Shown one piece after another: positions 1-4,880 of a stretch of 5,700 nt of DNA. This DNA comes from Candidatus Nitrosopumilus sp. Lineage in GTDB: Archaea > Thermoproteota > Nitrososphaeria > Nitrososphaerales > Nitrosopumilaceae. The stretch is taken from positions 1-5,700 of the forward strand of contig DRGT01000179.1 in assembly GCA_011055585.1 (NCBI GenBank), given 5' to 3'. A program made the translations under genes and the position numbers. Under the pieces are notes generated by a model. That model ran no database searches, had not been told where the DNA came from, and was given only the letters and a program-made list of their open reading frames with translations. Positions within the stretch are counted from its first letter, which is position 1. Every line of letters starts with the position of its first letter.

Positions 1-568
1 CAGTACTTTGTAAAACCTTTTGTACTTCATAGTCCTTTATTCCTAAACCACTGAATCGCTTTGCAATTCCATCAACTAATTGAACAGTCTTTTGTTCAAT
101 CTCTTTTGATAGTTTCTGCCATTCACGTTCTAAAATTTGTGCGAACCATTGATCAAATTCAGATATAACAAATTCAATGTCTTCAAGAGGATCATGGCTT
201 CCAACTTGAACCGGTTGACCTTGAATGTCTGTTGAACCAGAAATATCAACAACATGAATTAATACTTCAGCTTGTCTTGCATCATCTAAAAATTGGTTGC
301 CTAATCCTTTTCCTTCATGTGCTCCAGGAACTAATCCTGCAATATCAATTAATTTTACTGGAATGAATCGAGTTCCATTAACACACAAAGGAATTTCATG
401 TTTTATTCCAAAATGTTTGCAAGCACAATCAGTTTTTACATATGCAACTCCAACGTTTGGCTCAATGGTAGTAAATGGAAAATTTCCTGTAGGGACAGGT
501 GTTTCGGTAGCAGCTGAAAAAAATGTTGATTTTCCAACATTTGCTTTGCCCAATAATCCAATTTGCAT
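1..568 (-). CDS. ychF: YchF-related translation-associated GTPase, N-terminal part (C-terminus outside window)
   Basis: This is the first 189 residues of an Obg/YchF-superfamily P-loop NTPase of the archaeal translation-associated type; the frame is open to the left edge. Seen in the sequence: a P-loop GKANVGKS at residues 7-14; a switch I segment PFTTIEPNVG at 31-40, the YchF signature; and a G3 motif DIAGLVPGAHEGKGLGNQFL at 75-94. HVVD and a GSHDPLEDIEF stretch follow, resembling the archaeal relatives such as the Pyrococcus protein. Family members run to about 390-400 residues, with a G4 motif, a helical insert and a C-terminal TGS domain, so roughly half is missing here and nucleotide preference cannot be judged. 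The ATG at 568 puts the P-loop at the usual distance from the N-terminus. The family is cytoplasmic and associates with ribosomes; its exact role is unsettled. It is transcribed divergently from the Fap7-like gene. The family call is firm. Confidence 0.93.
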   Translation of the reverse strand, partial: MQIGLLGKANVGKSTFFSAATETPVPTGNFPFTTIEPNVGVAYVKTDCACKHFGIKHEIPLCVNGTRFIPVKLIDIAGLVPGAHEGKGLGNQFLDDARQAEVLIHVVDISGSTDIQGQPVQVGSHDPLEDIEFVISEFDQWFAQILEREWQKLSKEIEQKTVQLVDGIAKRFSGLGIKDYEVQKVLQST

Positions 569-641
569 GAACAAAAAAAATTCTATTCTACATATTAGTA
601 TTGCAGAAATCGTTTAATCACCTTGAATTTGACTATATTAT
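569..641. promoter_or_regulatory. Divergent intergenic promoter region between ychF and the Fap7-like gene
   Basis: These 73 bases separate two divergent genes and must hold both promoters. On the plus strand TTTAAT (613-618) is centred about 26 bases before the GTG at 642, matching an archaeal TATA box for a leaderless transcript. On the minus strand the best-placed element is a weak TACTAATATG (600-591), about 27 bases before the ychF ATG. The same 613-618 element read backwards (ATTAAA) is an alternative that would give a leader of about 20 bases. Neither gene has a convincing Shine-Dalgarno sequence. The assignment rests on spacing and A+T content only. Confidence 0.4.
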
Positions 642-1193
642 GTGTCTCTTGTTGTTACTGGAAATCCAGGTGTAGGTAAGCACACTATTACAAAAAATTT
701 AGCCAAAATTTTAGATTACAAAATTTTGGATATTAACAAAATTGCTCGTGAATCCAACCTATATGAAAAAACTGATGAAACTCATGATGTAGATGTTTCA
801 AAGCTAAAAAAAATCTTAAAAAAGAAAATTTTAAAAAAATCCATTATTGTTGGCCATTTGGCACCTTATGTTCTGACAAAATCTCAAATTTCTAAAGCAA
901 TAATACTTCGTAAAAATCCTTATTCTCTTTCTAAAATATACAAAAAAAGAAAGTATTCTAAGAAAAAAACTGCTGAGAATCTAGGTAGTGAAGTTTTAGG
1001 AATTATTGCTTTTGAAACAGTCAAAAAATTTGGAAAGGAAAGAACTTTTCAAATAGACACTACTTCAAAATCTATTTCAAAAATTTCCAAACAAATAACA
1101 GATATTATTAATGGAAAAGTCGATGCCGAGATAATAGATTGGCTTTCAGTTGTTGCTAAGAAGAATGATTTACAAAAATTCTTTTCCTACTGA
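642..1193 (+). CDS. Fap7/AK6 (hCINAP)-like adenylate kinase/NTPase
   Basis: This 183-residue P-loop protein has the layout of archaeal Fap7/AK6 adenylate-kinase-like NTPases, which are usually about 180 residues. Eukaryotic and archaeal relatives bind ribosomal protein uS11 and act in small-subunit assembly; that role is inferred here from the family. Visible motifs are a P-loop GNPGVGKHT at 7-15, a GHL motif at 71-73, and an LRKNP stretch (89-93) followed by a basic lid-like KKRKYSKKKTAENL (101-114). Near the end come IDTT (138-141) and a DW pair at 166-167. The P-loop is odd: the Ser/Thr after the Lys, which normally helps bind magnesium, is His14, although Thr15 follows. The start must be GTG, because the protein has no internal Met and an ATG at 640 lies in another frame that soon stops. 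No ribosome binding site is visible; a TATA-like element sits about 26 bases upstream. It is very lysine-rich. tgtA follows 30 bases downstream. Confidence 0.85.
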   Translation: MSLVVTGNPGVGKHTITKNLAKILDYKILDINKIARESNLYEKTDETHDVDVSKLKKILKKKILKKSIIVGHLAPYVLTKSQISKAIILRKNPYSLSKIYKKRKYSKKKTAENLGSEVLGIIAFETVKKFGKERTFQIDTTSKSISKISKQITDIINGKVDAEIIDWLSVVAKKNDLQKFFSY

Positions 1194-1201
1194 TTAAATA
1201 T
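1194..1201 (+). promoter_or_regulatory. TATA-like element before tgtA
   Basis: TTAAATAT begins just after the stop codon of the Fap7-like gene and is centred about 27 bases before the tgtA ATG. This is the spacing at which transcription would start at or next to the start codon. tgtA could therefore be transcribed on its own as well as by read-through from the gene upstream. The purine stretch AAGGGG at 1208-1213 is a poor match to an archaeal Shine-Dalgarno sequence. Confidence 0.45.
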
Positions 1202-1223
1202 TGCATTAAGGGGAATATCGTAA

Positions 1224-2735
1224 ATGTTTGAAATTATAAAATGTGATTTAGCTGGTAGAATTGGGATATTACATACAAATCATGGAAAGGTAGAAACTCC
1301 TGCATATGTTCCGGTTATTCATCCAGTAAATCAATCCATTCCATTAAAAAAATTCAAGGAATTAGATTTTGATTTAGTTATTACAAATGCATACATTACA
1401 AAAAATCATTATGGACAAGAAGCCATAAAACGTGGAATACATGACATTATAGGTTTTGAAAATTCTGTTATGACAGATTCTGGTGGTTATCAAGTACTAA
1501 AATATGGTGGAGTAAAAGTTTCAGCTTCCGAAATGGCAGAGTTTGAAACAAAAATCAAAACAGATATTGCAATTCCACTTGACAAACCAACTGGTTTTGG
1601 TCTTACAAAAACTAAAGCAAGATCCTTTGTTGATCATACTCTAAAAATTTCAAAACAGACTTTGAAACAAAGTTCAAAGAATGGGCAGATTTGGGTTGGT
1701 CCAATTCAAGGAGGAGAGCATTTTGATCTAGTTAAACACTCAACCAAGGAACTAGTGGATTATGGTTTTGAAATGTTAGCGTTGGGAAGTCCAGTTGAAT
1801 TTATGGAATCATATGAATACAATCTTTTAGCAAAAATGATTATTGCGGCAAGATCACAAATGCCCTCCTCTATGCCTCTTCATCTTTTTGGTGCTGGTCA
1901 TCCCCTCACGATTCCATTTGCTGTAGCGTTAGGATGTGATACTTTTGACTCTGCTTCATACATGCTTTATGCAAAGCAAGATAGATACATGACGGAAGAC
2001 AGGACTAGACATCTCTCTGAAATTGTAAATTTTTCATGTAATTGTGAGGTTTGCTCAAAATTTACGCCAAAGGAATTACTTGCATTAGAGGAATCAGAAA
2101 AAATTAACAATCTAGGATTACACAATTTAATTTCAATAAAATCTGAGGTTGAAAGGGTAAAAGACGCAATTCATGAAGGTCGATTATGGGAATATGTCAT
2201 GAAAAAAGCAAGGGCTCATCCCAAACTATTTGAAGTTATTGAGGCATTTACATCAAACCCAAATTATTTCATAGATACTACTCCAAAATTTAAAGAAAAA
2301 GCTATTTTCCTATTCTCAAAAGAAGACCAATTCAGACCAGAGATAATATCATATCACAACATAGTAAGAAAATTTCGTAGTAAGAAAAAAACGCTGGTTA
2401 TTTCAAAGGATACTACATTAAAACCTGCATATTTATCACCGGAGCATTTCAAAATTAAGAAATCATTCAAAAATTCTGAATTAATCCAATTTTGTCATTA
2501 CAATCCATATCTTGGCTTAATCCCTATTGAGATCTCAGATATCTATCCTGCAGCTCATTATCTGATGGCAAATTCTATGCAAACTCCTGATGATTTTTCT
2601 GTATTTGCAAAAACGTGGCAGGTGTTTTTTGAAAAGAATCATTTTTCAGTAATTCATTATGATAAGAATGATTCATTCATCAAGTTCTTTGTAAAATCAT
2701 TGCCAAAAAATATCAAAAAGAAATCTCTAAGTTAA
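1224..2735 (+). CDS. tgtA: Archaeal tRNA-guanine(15) transglycosylase (archaeosine synthesis), short form without PUA domain
   Basis: TgtA exchanges guanine-15 in the D-loop of tRNA for preQ0, the committed step of archaeosine formation. The catalytic barrel fills residues 1 to about 340. DSGGYQ at 85-90 contains the general-acid/base Asp85, and DTFDSASYMLYAK at 239-251 contains the probable nucleophile Asp242. VGPIQGG (158-164) and LALGSPVEF (185-193) line the substrate pocket. Zinc ligands are Cys272, Cys274, Cys277 and His300, with the same spacing as 279/281/284/307 recalled for the Pyrococcus enzyme. Residues from about 350 resemble the archaeal C1/C2 accessory region, including NPYLGLIPIEISDIYPAAHY at 427-446. 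The protein ends at 503 residues, whereas the classical archaeal enzyme has about 580 and ends in a PUA domain. The last 50 residues show no PUA pattern and finish in a lysine-rich tail, so the PUA part is missing or encoded elsewhere. The ATG at 1224 gives the usual short N-terminus before the barrel. Confidence 0.94.
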   Translation: MFEIIKCDLAGRIGILHTNHGKVETPAYVPVIHPVNQSIPLKKFKELDFDLVITNAYITKNHYGQEAIKRGIHDIIGFENSVMTDSGGYQVLKYGGVKVSASEMAEFETKIKTDIAIPLDKPTGFGLTKTKARSFVDHTLKISKQTLKQSSKNGQIWVGPIQGGEHFDLVKHSTKELVDYGFEMLALGSPVEFMESYEYNLLAKMIIAARSQMPSSMPLHLFGAGHPLTIPFAVALGCDTFDSASYMLYAKQDRYMTEDRTRHLSEIVNFSCNCEVCSKFTPKELLALEESEKINNLGLHNLISIKSEVERVKDAIHEGRLWEYVMKKARAHPKLFEVIEAFTSNPNYFIDTTPKFKEKAIFLFSKEDQFRPEIISYHNIVRKFRSKKKTLVISKDTTLKPAYLSPEHFKIKKSFKNSELIQFCHYNPYLGLIPIEISDIYPAAHYLMANSMQTPDDFSVFAKTWQVFFEKNHFSVIHYDKNDSFIKFFVKSLPKNIKKKSLS

Positions 2736-2756
2736 AAGAAAAATAATAAAAAAAGA
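2736..2756 (-). terminator. T-rich terminator of the ferredoxin gene
   Basis: Read on the minus strand, the sequence just beyond the ferredoxin stop is CTC followed by T7, ATTA, T5, C and T4. This is a run of the kind that ends archaeal transcription without a stable hairpin. It begins about 18 bases past the stop codon and abuts the end of convergent tgtA. The plus strand here is A-rich, so the signal serves only the minus-strand gene. Confidence 0.6.
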
Positions 2757-2773
2757 GTGTGGAGAGAAACCGT

Positions 2774-3076
2774 CTATATAGCGGCGTCTTCTGCCCAGCC
2801 TTTTATGAATACTCCGTTCTTGTGAAGAGGTACTGGTTGTCCTGCAGTGTAATTCATTGGTCTCATCCAAAATATTGATTTTGTTGGACAAACTCCAATG
2901 CATGCACCATCAGAGATACATCTCTCTGGATAAAAGACAAATGCTTTTCCTCTCTTCCAGCCTTCAACAGGCTTTACACGAAGTACATCTGGACCAAGAG
3001 TTGTACAGATTTCGACACATAGTGCGCATCCGATACATCTCTGTTCATCTACATCTGGAAGTATTGCTATTGGCAT
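2774..3076 (-). CDS. Dicluster ferredoxin with one CxxDxxC motif
   Basis: This 100-residue soluble protein is a bacterial-type dicluster ferredoxin, a small electron carrier of the cytoplasm. Motif 1 is CIGCALCVEIC, with Cys14, Cys17, Cys20 and Cys24. Motif 2 is CISDGACIGVCP, with Cys53, Cys59 and Cys63, but Asp56 replaces the second cysteine. In the usual fold, cluster I would use Cys14/17/20/63 and cluster II Cys53/Asp56/Cys59/Cys24. The second site should therefore hold a [3Fe-4S] or an Asp-ligated [4Fe-4S] cluster, as known from Pyrococcus and Sulfolobus ferredoxins. The motifs are 28 residues apart, longer than in clostridial ferredoxins, and a 37-residue tail follows. Its redox partner cannot be read from the neighbours. 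The gene is clearly richer in G+C than most of the window. It has a strong TATA box and a GTGA ribosome binding site five bases before the ATG, suggesting high expression. The ATG fits: Cys14 follows a short first strand. Confidence 0.92.
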   Translation of the reverse strand: MPIAILPDVDEQRCIGCALCVEICTTLGPDVLRVKPVEGWKRGKAFVFYPERCISDGACIGVCPTKSIFWMRPMNYTAGQPVPLHKNGVFIKGWAEDAAI

Positions 3077-3081
3077 TTATT

Positions 3082-3085
3082 TCAC
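3082..3085 (-). promoter_or_regulatory. Shine-Dalgarno GTGA of the ferredoxin gene
   Basis: On the minus strand AAGTGAAATAAATG precedes the coding region. GTGA matches the archaeal anti-Shine-Dalgarno sequence and lies five bases before the ATG. With the TATA box further upstream this predicts a leader of about 12 bases, so this gene is leadered, unlike the others in the window. Confidence 0.45.
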
Positions 3086-3109
3086 TTAATGACAAAAGTG
3101 CTCAGTTGC

Positions 3110-3117
3110 TATTTAAA
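3110..3117 (-). promoter_or_regulatory. TATA box of the ferredoxin gene
   Basis: The minus strand reads TTTAAATA, a consensus archaeal TATA box, preceded by TTATGG in the TFB recognition position. It is centred about 37 bases before the ATG, which places the transcription start near 3088. It is the strongest promoter-like element in the window. Confidence 0.7.
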
Positions 3118-3149
3118 CCATAATAGAATTTCATAACAGGGTTATGGTT
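3116..3149. repeat. Nested inverted repeats upstream of the ferredoxin promoter, possible operator
   Basis: AACCATAA (3116-3123) and TTATGGTT (3142-3149) are perfect 8-base inverted copies. Between them, CATAAC (3132-3137), spacer AGG and GTTATG (3141-3146) make a second perfect 15-base palindromic unit that shares the right-hand arm. CATAA thus occurs twice in one direction and once inverted. The left arm overlaps the first bases of the ferredoxin TATA box and its TFB-binding position; the other copies lie just upstream. That arrangement would suit a dimeric DNA-binding regulator, but this role is inferred only from symmetry and position. Confidence 0.45.
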
Positions 3150-3212
3150 CTGTTAAGATCGCGTATGATATAACGGTGTAATTTTTTGAAAATCTGATAA
3201 TTGATAGATAAT

Positions 3213-3247
3213 ATTGAAATTAGACTTTAATTAAAATAATTTTCAAT
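3213..3247. repeat. A+T-rich imperfect inverted repeat
   Basis: ATTGAAATTA (3213-3222) pairs with TAATTTTCAAT (3237-3247) with a single bulged T. The loop contains the palindrome TTTAATTAAA (3226-3235). It lies just beyond the T-rich tract that follows the 72-residue gene, so it could strengthen the 3' end of that transcript. At this base composition it may also be chance. Confidence 0.3.
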
Positions 3248-3253
3248 TAAGAT

Positions 3254-3271
3254 TAAAAAAACAAAAGAAAA
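3254..3271 (-). terminator. T-rich terminator of the 72-residue gene
   Basis: Just past the stop codon, the minus strand has the G+C-rich stretch CATCGCGCCC followed by T4, C, T4, G and T7. The change from G+C to oligo-T ten bases after the stop fits an archaeal intrinsic terminator. No strong hairpin is needed or seen directly before it. Confidence 0.6.
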
Positions 3272-3281
3272 GGGCGCGATG

Positions 3282-3500
3282 TCACTTTCCCTTTCTCATT
3301 GCGTCAACTTGACCAGAAGTTATCCAGTCAAGTAGTTCTGCGGATGTTGGATTTAGTTCTGCTTTTTTATTCATGAGGTTAGCAACCCAAATCCAGTTAA
3401 TTTGGTTAAGAAGTGGTTTATTTGCTTCGTCACCAGCCCGAACTTTTGCAAGTAAAGCTTGATCTTGTGTTTTTATCCAGTCGTCATAGGATCTTCCCAT
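3282..3500 (-). CDS. Small Trp-rich protein of unknown function (72 aa)
   Basis: I do not recognise this family. It encodes 72 residues with no cysteine, no signal peptide and no membrane segment, and is probably mostly helical. Four tryptophans (8, 36, 38 and 59) are a high share for its size; the central QINWIWVANLMNKK (33-46) would form an amphipathic helix. PTSAELLDWITSGQVDAMRK (51-70) looks like a helix cap followed by a second helix. Support for a real gene is that codon use is relatively G+C-rich, like the ferredoxin gene beside it and unlike spacer DNA. A TATA-like element is centred 28 bases before the ATG, and a T-rich terminator follows the stop. The start at 3500 is favoured because an ATG at 3519 is out of frame and no ribosome binding site is needed if it is leaderless. 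It lies in the same direction as the ferredoxin gene but 205 bases away with separate signals, so co-transcription is unlikely. Confidence 0.78.
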   Translation of the reverse strand: MGRSYDDWIKTQDQALLAKVRAGDEANKPLLNQINWIWVANLMNKKAELNPTSAELLDWITSGQVDAMRKGK

Positions 3501-3523
3501 GCAGATTCGATCTAGCCATGCAC

Positions 3524-3532
3524 TAATTAAAG
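3524..3532 (-). promoter_or_regulatory. TATA-like element of the 72-residue gene
   Basis: The minus strand reads CTTTAATTA, centred about 28 bases before the ATG at 3500. This predicts a start of transcription within a few bases of the start codon. The 113-base spacer 3501-3613 also carries the divergent promoter of the beta-CASP ribonuclease gene. Confidence 0.5.
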
Positions 3533-3582
3533 CTTTTGAAGATTCTACTTTACTGCAAATGAACTTTTTTGTGTTGACAAAG

Positions 3583-3590
3583 TTTTAAGG
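3583..3590 (+). promoter_or_regulatory. TATA-like element of the beta-CASP ribonuclease gene
   Basis: TTTTAAGG, with its TTTTAA core at 3583-3588, is centred about 28 bases before the TTG start at 3614. No Shine-Dalgarno sequence lies between them. The spacing fits a leaderless mRNA beginning at or near the TTG. Confidence 0.45.
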
Positions 3591-3613
3591 TAGAACTTTG
3601 GCCAGTTGATTTC

Positions 3614-4879
3614 TTGAAAGTAAATGTTCTTGGTGCCTCCCATGAAGTTGGTCGATCAGGTTTTCTTGTTAAATGTAATGGAACAAATTTCTTATTAGAT
3701 TATGGTGTAATGTTTGGAAAGCGCGGAGATCCTCCACAATATCCTTTGCACATAAAACCAAGAGATGTTGATTCTGTTATCATCACCCACGCACATTTAG
3801 ATCATTCAGGAAATGTTCCATCACTATTTGTTAGTGGAAATACAAATGTATACGCTACACCACCAACTTTTGATTTAAGTCAATTATTGATTGAAGATAT
3901 GCTAAAAATTGAAAAGGGATTTCATCAGTTTGATCTTCCTGAAGTAAACAATATGATGAGAAATGCAAAAGAAATTAGTTACAAACAAAAAATTTCGAGA
4001 GGTAATGCATCATTTGAGCTACGTGAATCAGGTCATGTGCTAGGTGGCAGTACTGTTCTAGTAGAGTCCGAGAATAAACGACTATTTTACACAGGGGACA
4101 TTAATCCTAAAGGTTCACGAATGCTTAGAGAGGCTGATTTGGATATAGGAGAAATTGATTTACTAATTACTGAAAGTACGTATTCTCAAACTGAGCAAAT
4201 TCCTAGAAAGGAGGCAGAAGATGGATTAATTGAATTCGCAAATGAAGTAATGGATAGAAAAGGAGTTTTGTTCATACCTTCATTTTCTGTCGAGCGCTCT
4301 CAAGAAATTGCATGTGTTCTAAACAATGCAAAATTTAAACACAAAATTGTCATGGATGGAATGGCATTAAAGGTAAATGAAATAATGTTTCGTTATCCTG
4401 AATATCTTAAAGATCCTAAACTATTTGCCGATTCTATCAATGGAACAATTCCAATTAGAAATCAACATGAAAGAAAGAAGGCTTTGGATGAACCTTGTAT
4501 TGTGATTTCTCCTGCTGGAATGCTAGTAGGAGGAAACGCAGTTTACTACCTTCAACAACTTGCGTTTGATAACAAAAATGGAATTGCTCTAGTTTCATAT
4601 CAAGGAGAAGGTACACCTGGTCGAAAATTATTGGAGACGGGAAAGGTTTCAACACGAGGTCATGATATGAAAGTTACAGCAGAGGTAAAACAATTTGAAT
4701 TCTCAGGACATGCTGATAGAAATGACCTATTAGATTTTGTAAAAAATATCAAGGGAAATCCTAAGGTTTTAACAGTTCATGGAGATAGTGATTCTTGCAT
4801 CAAATTTGCTGAAGAAATCAAAGAAAAGTTTGGTCTTGATGCACATTCTCCTGAATCTAATGAAATCATAGAAATTTGA
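3614..4879 (+). CDS. CPSF73-like beta-CASP ribonuclease (aCPSF2 type)
   Basis: This 421-residue enzyme is a metallo-beta-lactamase/beta-CASP nuclease related to the eukaryotic mRNA 3'-end endonuclease CPSF73. It is expected to cut RNA in the cytoplasm with two zinc ions. All catalytic motifs are present. Motif 1 is Asp29 in LLDYG; motif 2 is HAHLDH at 59-64; motif 3 is His141 in SGHVLGG; motif 4 is Asp162 in YTGDINPKG. The beta-CASP motifs are A, Glu187 in TESTYS; B, His366 in SGHAD; and C, His389 in VHGD. The N-terminal KH domains of aCPSF1 (FttA, the archaeal termination factor) are absent, and the length matches the shorter aCPSF2 group, whose biological role is less clear. SGHAD and TESTYS favour the CPSF group over RNase J. 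The start is TTG: the protein then begins MKVNVLGASHEVGRSG as in relatives, while the first in-frame ATG (residue 33) would remove Asp29. The stop is one base before the next gene, so the two are probably co-transcribed. Confidence 0.92.
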   Translation: MKVNVLGASHEVGRSGFLVKCNGTNFLLDYGVMFGKRGDPPQYPLHIKPRDVDSVIITHAHLDHSGNVPSLFVSGNTNVYATPPTFDLSQLLIEDMLKIEKGFHQFDLPEVNNMMRNAKEISYKQKISRGNASFELRESGHVLGGSTVLVESENKRLFYTGDINPKGSRMLREADLDIGEIDLLITESTYSQTEQIPRKEAEDGLIEFANEVMDRKGVLFIPSFSVERSQEIACVLNNAKFKHKIVMDGMALKVNEIMFRYPEYLKDPKLFADSINGTIPIRNQHERKKALDEPCIVISPAGMLVGGNAVYYLQQLAFDNKNGIALVSYQGEGTPGRKLLETGKVSTRGHDMKVTAEVKQFEFSGHADRNDLLDFVKNIKGNPKVLTVHGDSDSCIKFAEEIKEKFGLDAHSPESNEIIEI

Positions 4880-4880
4880 A

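Noticed and set aside
297..617. 106-residue plus-strand open frame
   Set aside because: It lies opposite the YchF-family gene and its divergent spacer. The minus-strand frame has clear GTPase motifs, while this one has no recognisable domain.
640..675. ATG at 640 as the start of the Fap7-like gene
   Set aside because: It is out of frame with the P-loop and reaches a stop codon after eleven sense codons. The GTG at 642 gives the family N-terminus.
1208..1213. AAGGGG as a Shine-Dalgarno sequence for tgtA
   Set aside because: It lacks the GGTGA or GGAG core, and the better-placed TATA element predicts a transcript starting after it.
2857..3123. 88-residue plus-strand open frame
   Set aside because: It is the antisense shadow of the ferredoxin gene, whose cysteine motifs are unmistakable, and it reads into the ferredoxin promoter.
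3150..3212. Possible small RNA gene or tRNA in the spacer between the ferredoxin and 72-residue genes
   Set aside because: No cloverleaf, no conserved tRNA boxes, and no promoter-terminator pair on either strand that would bracket an RNA.
4455..4655. 66-residue minus-strand open frame
   Set aside because: It is fully antisense to the C-terminal part of the beta-CASP ribonuclease, with no promoter or motif of its own.
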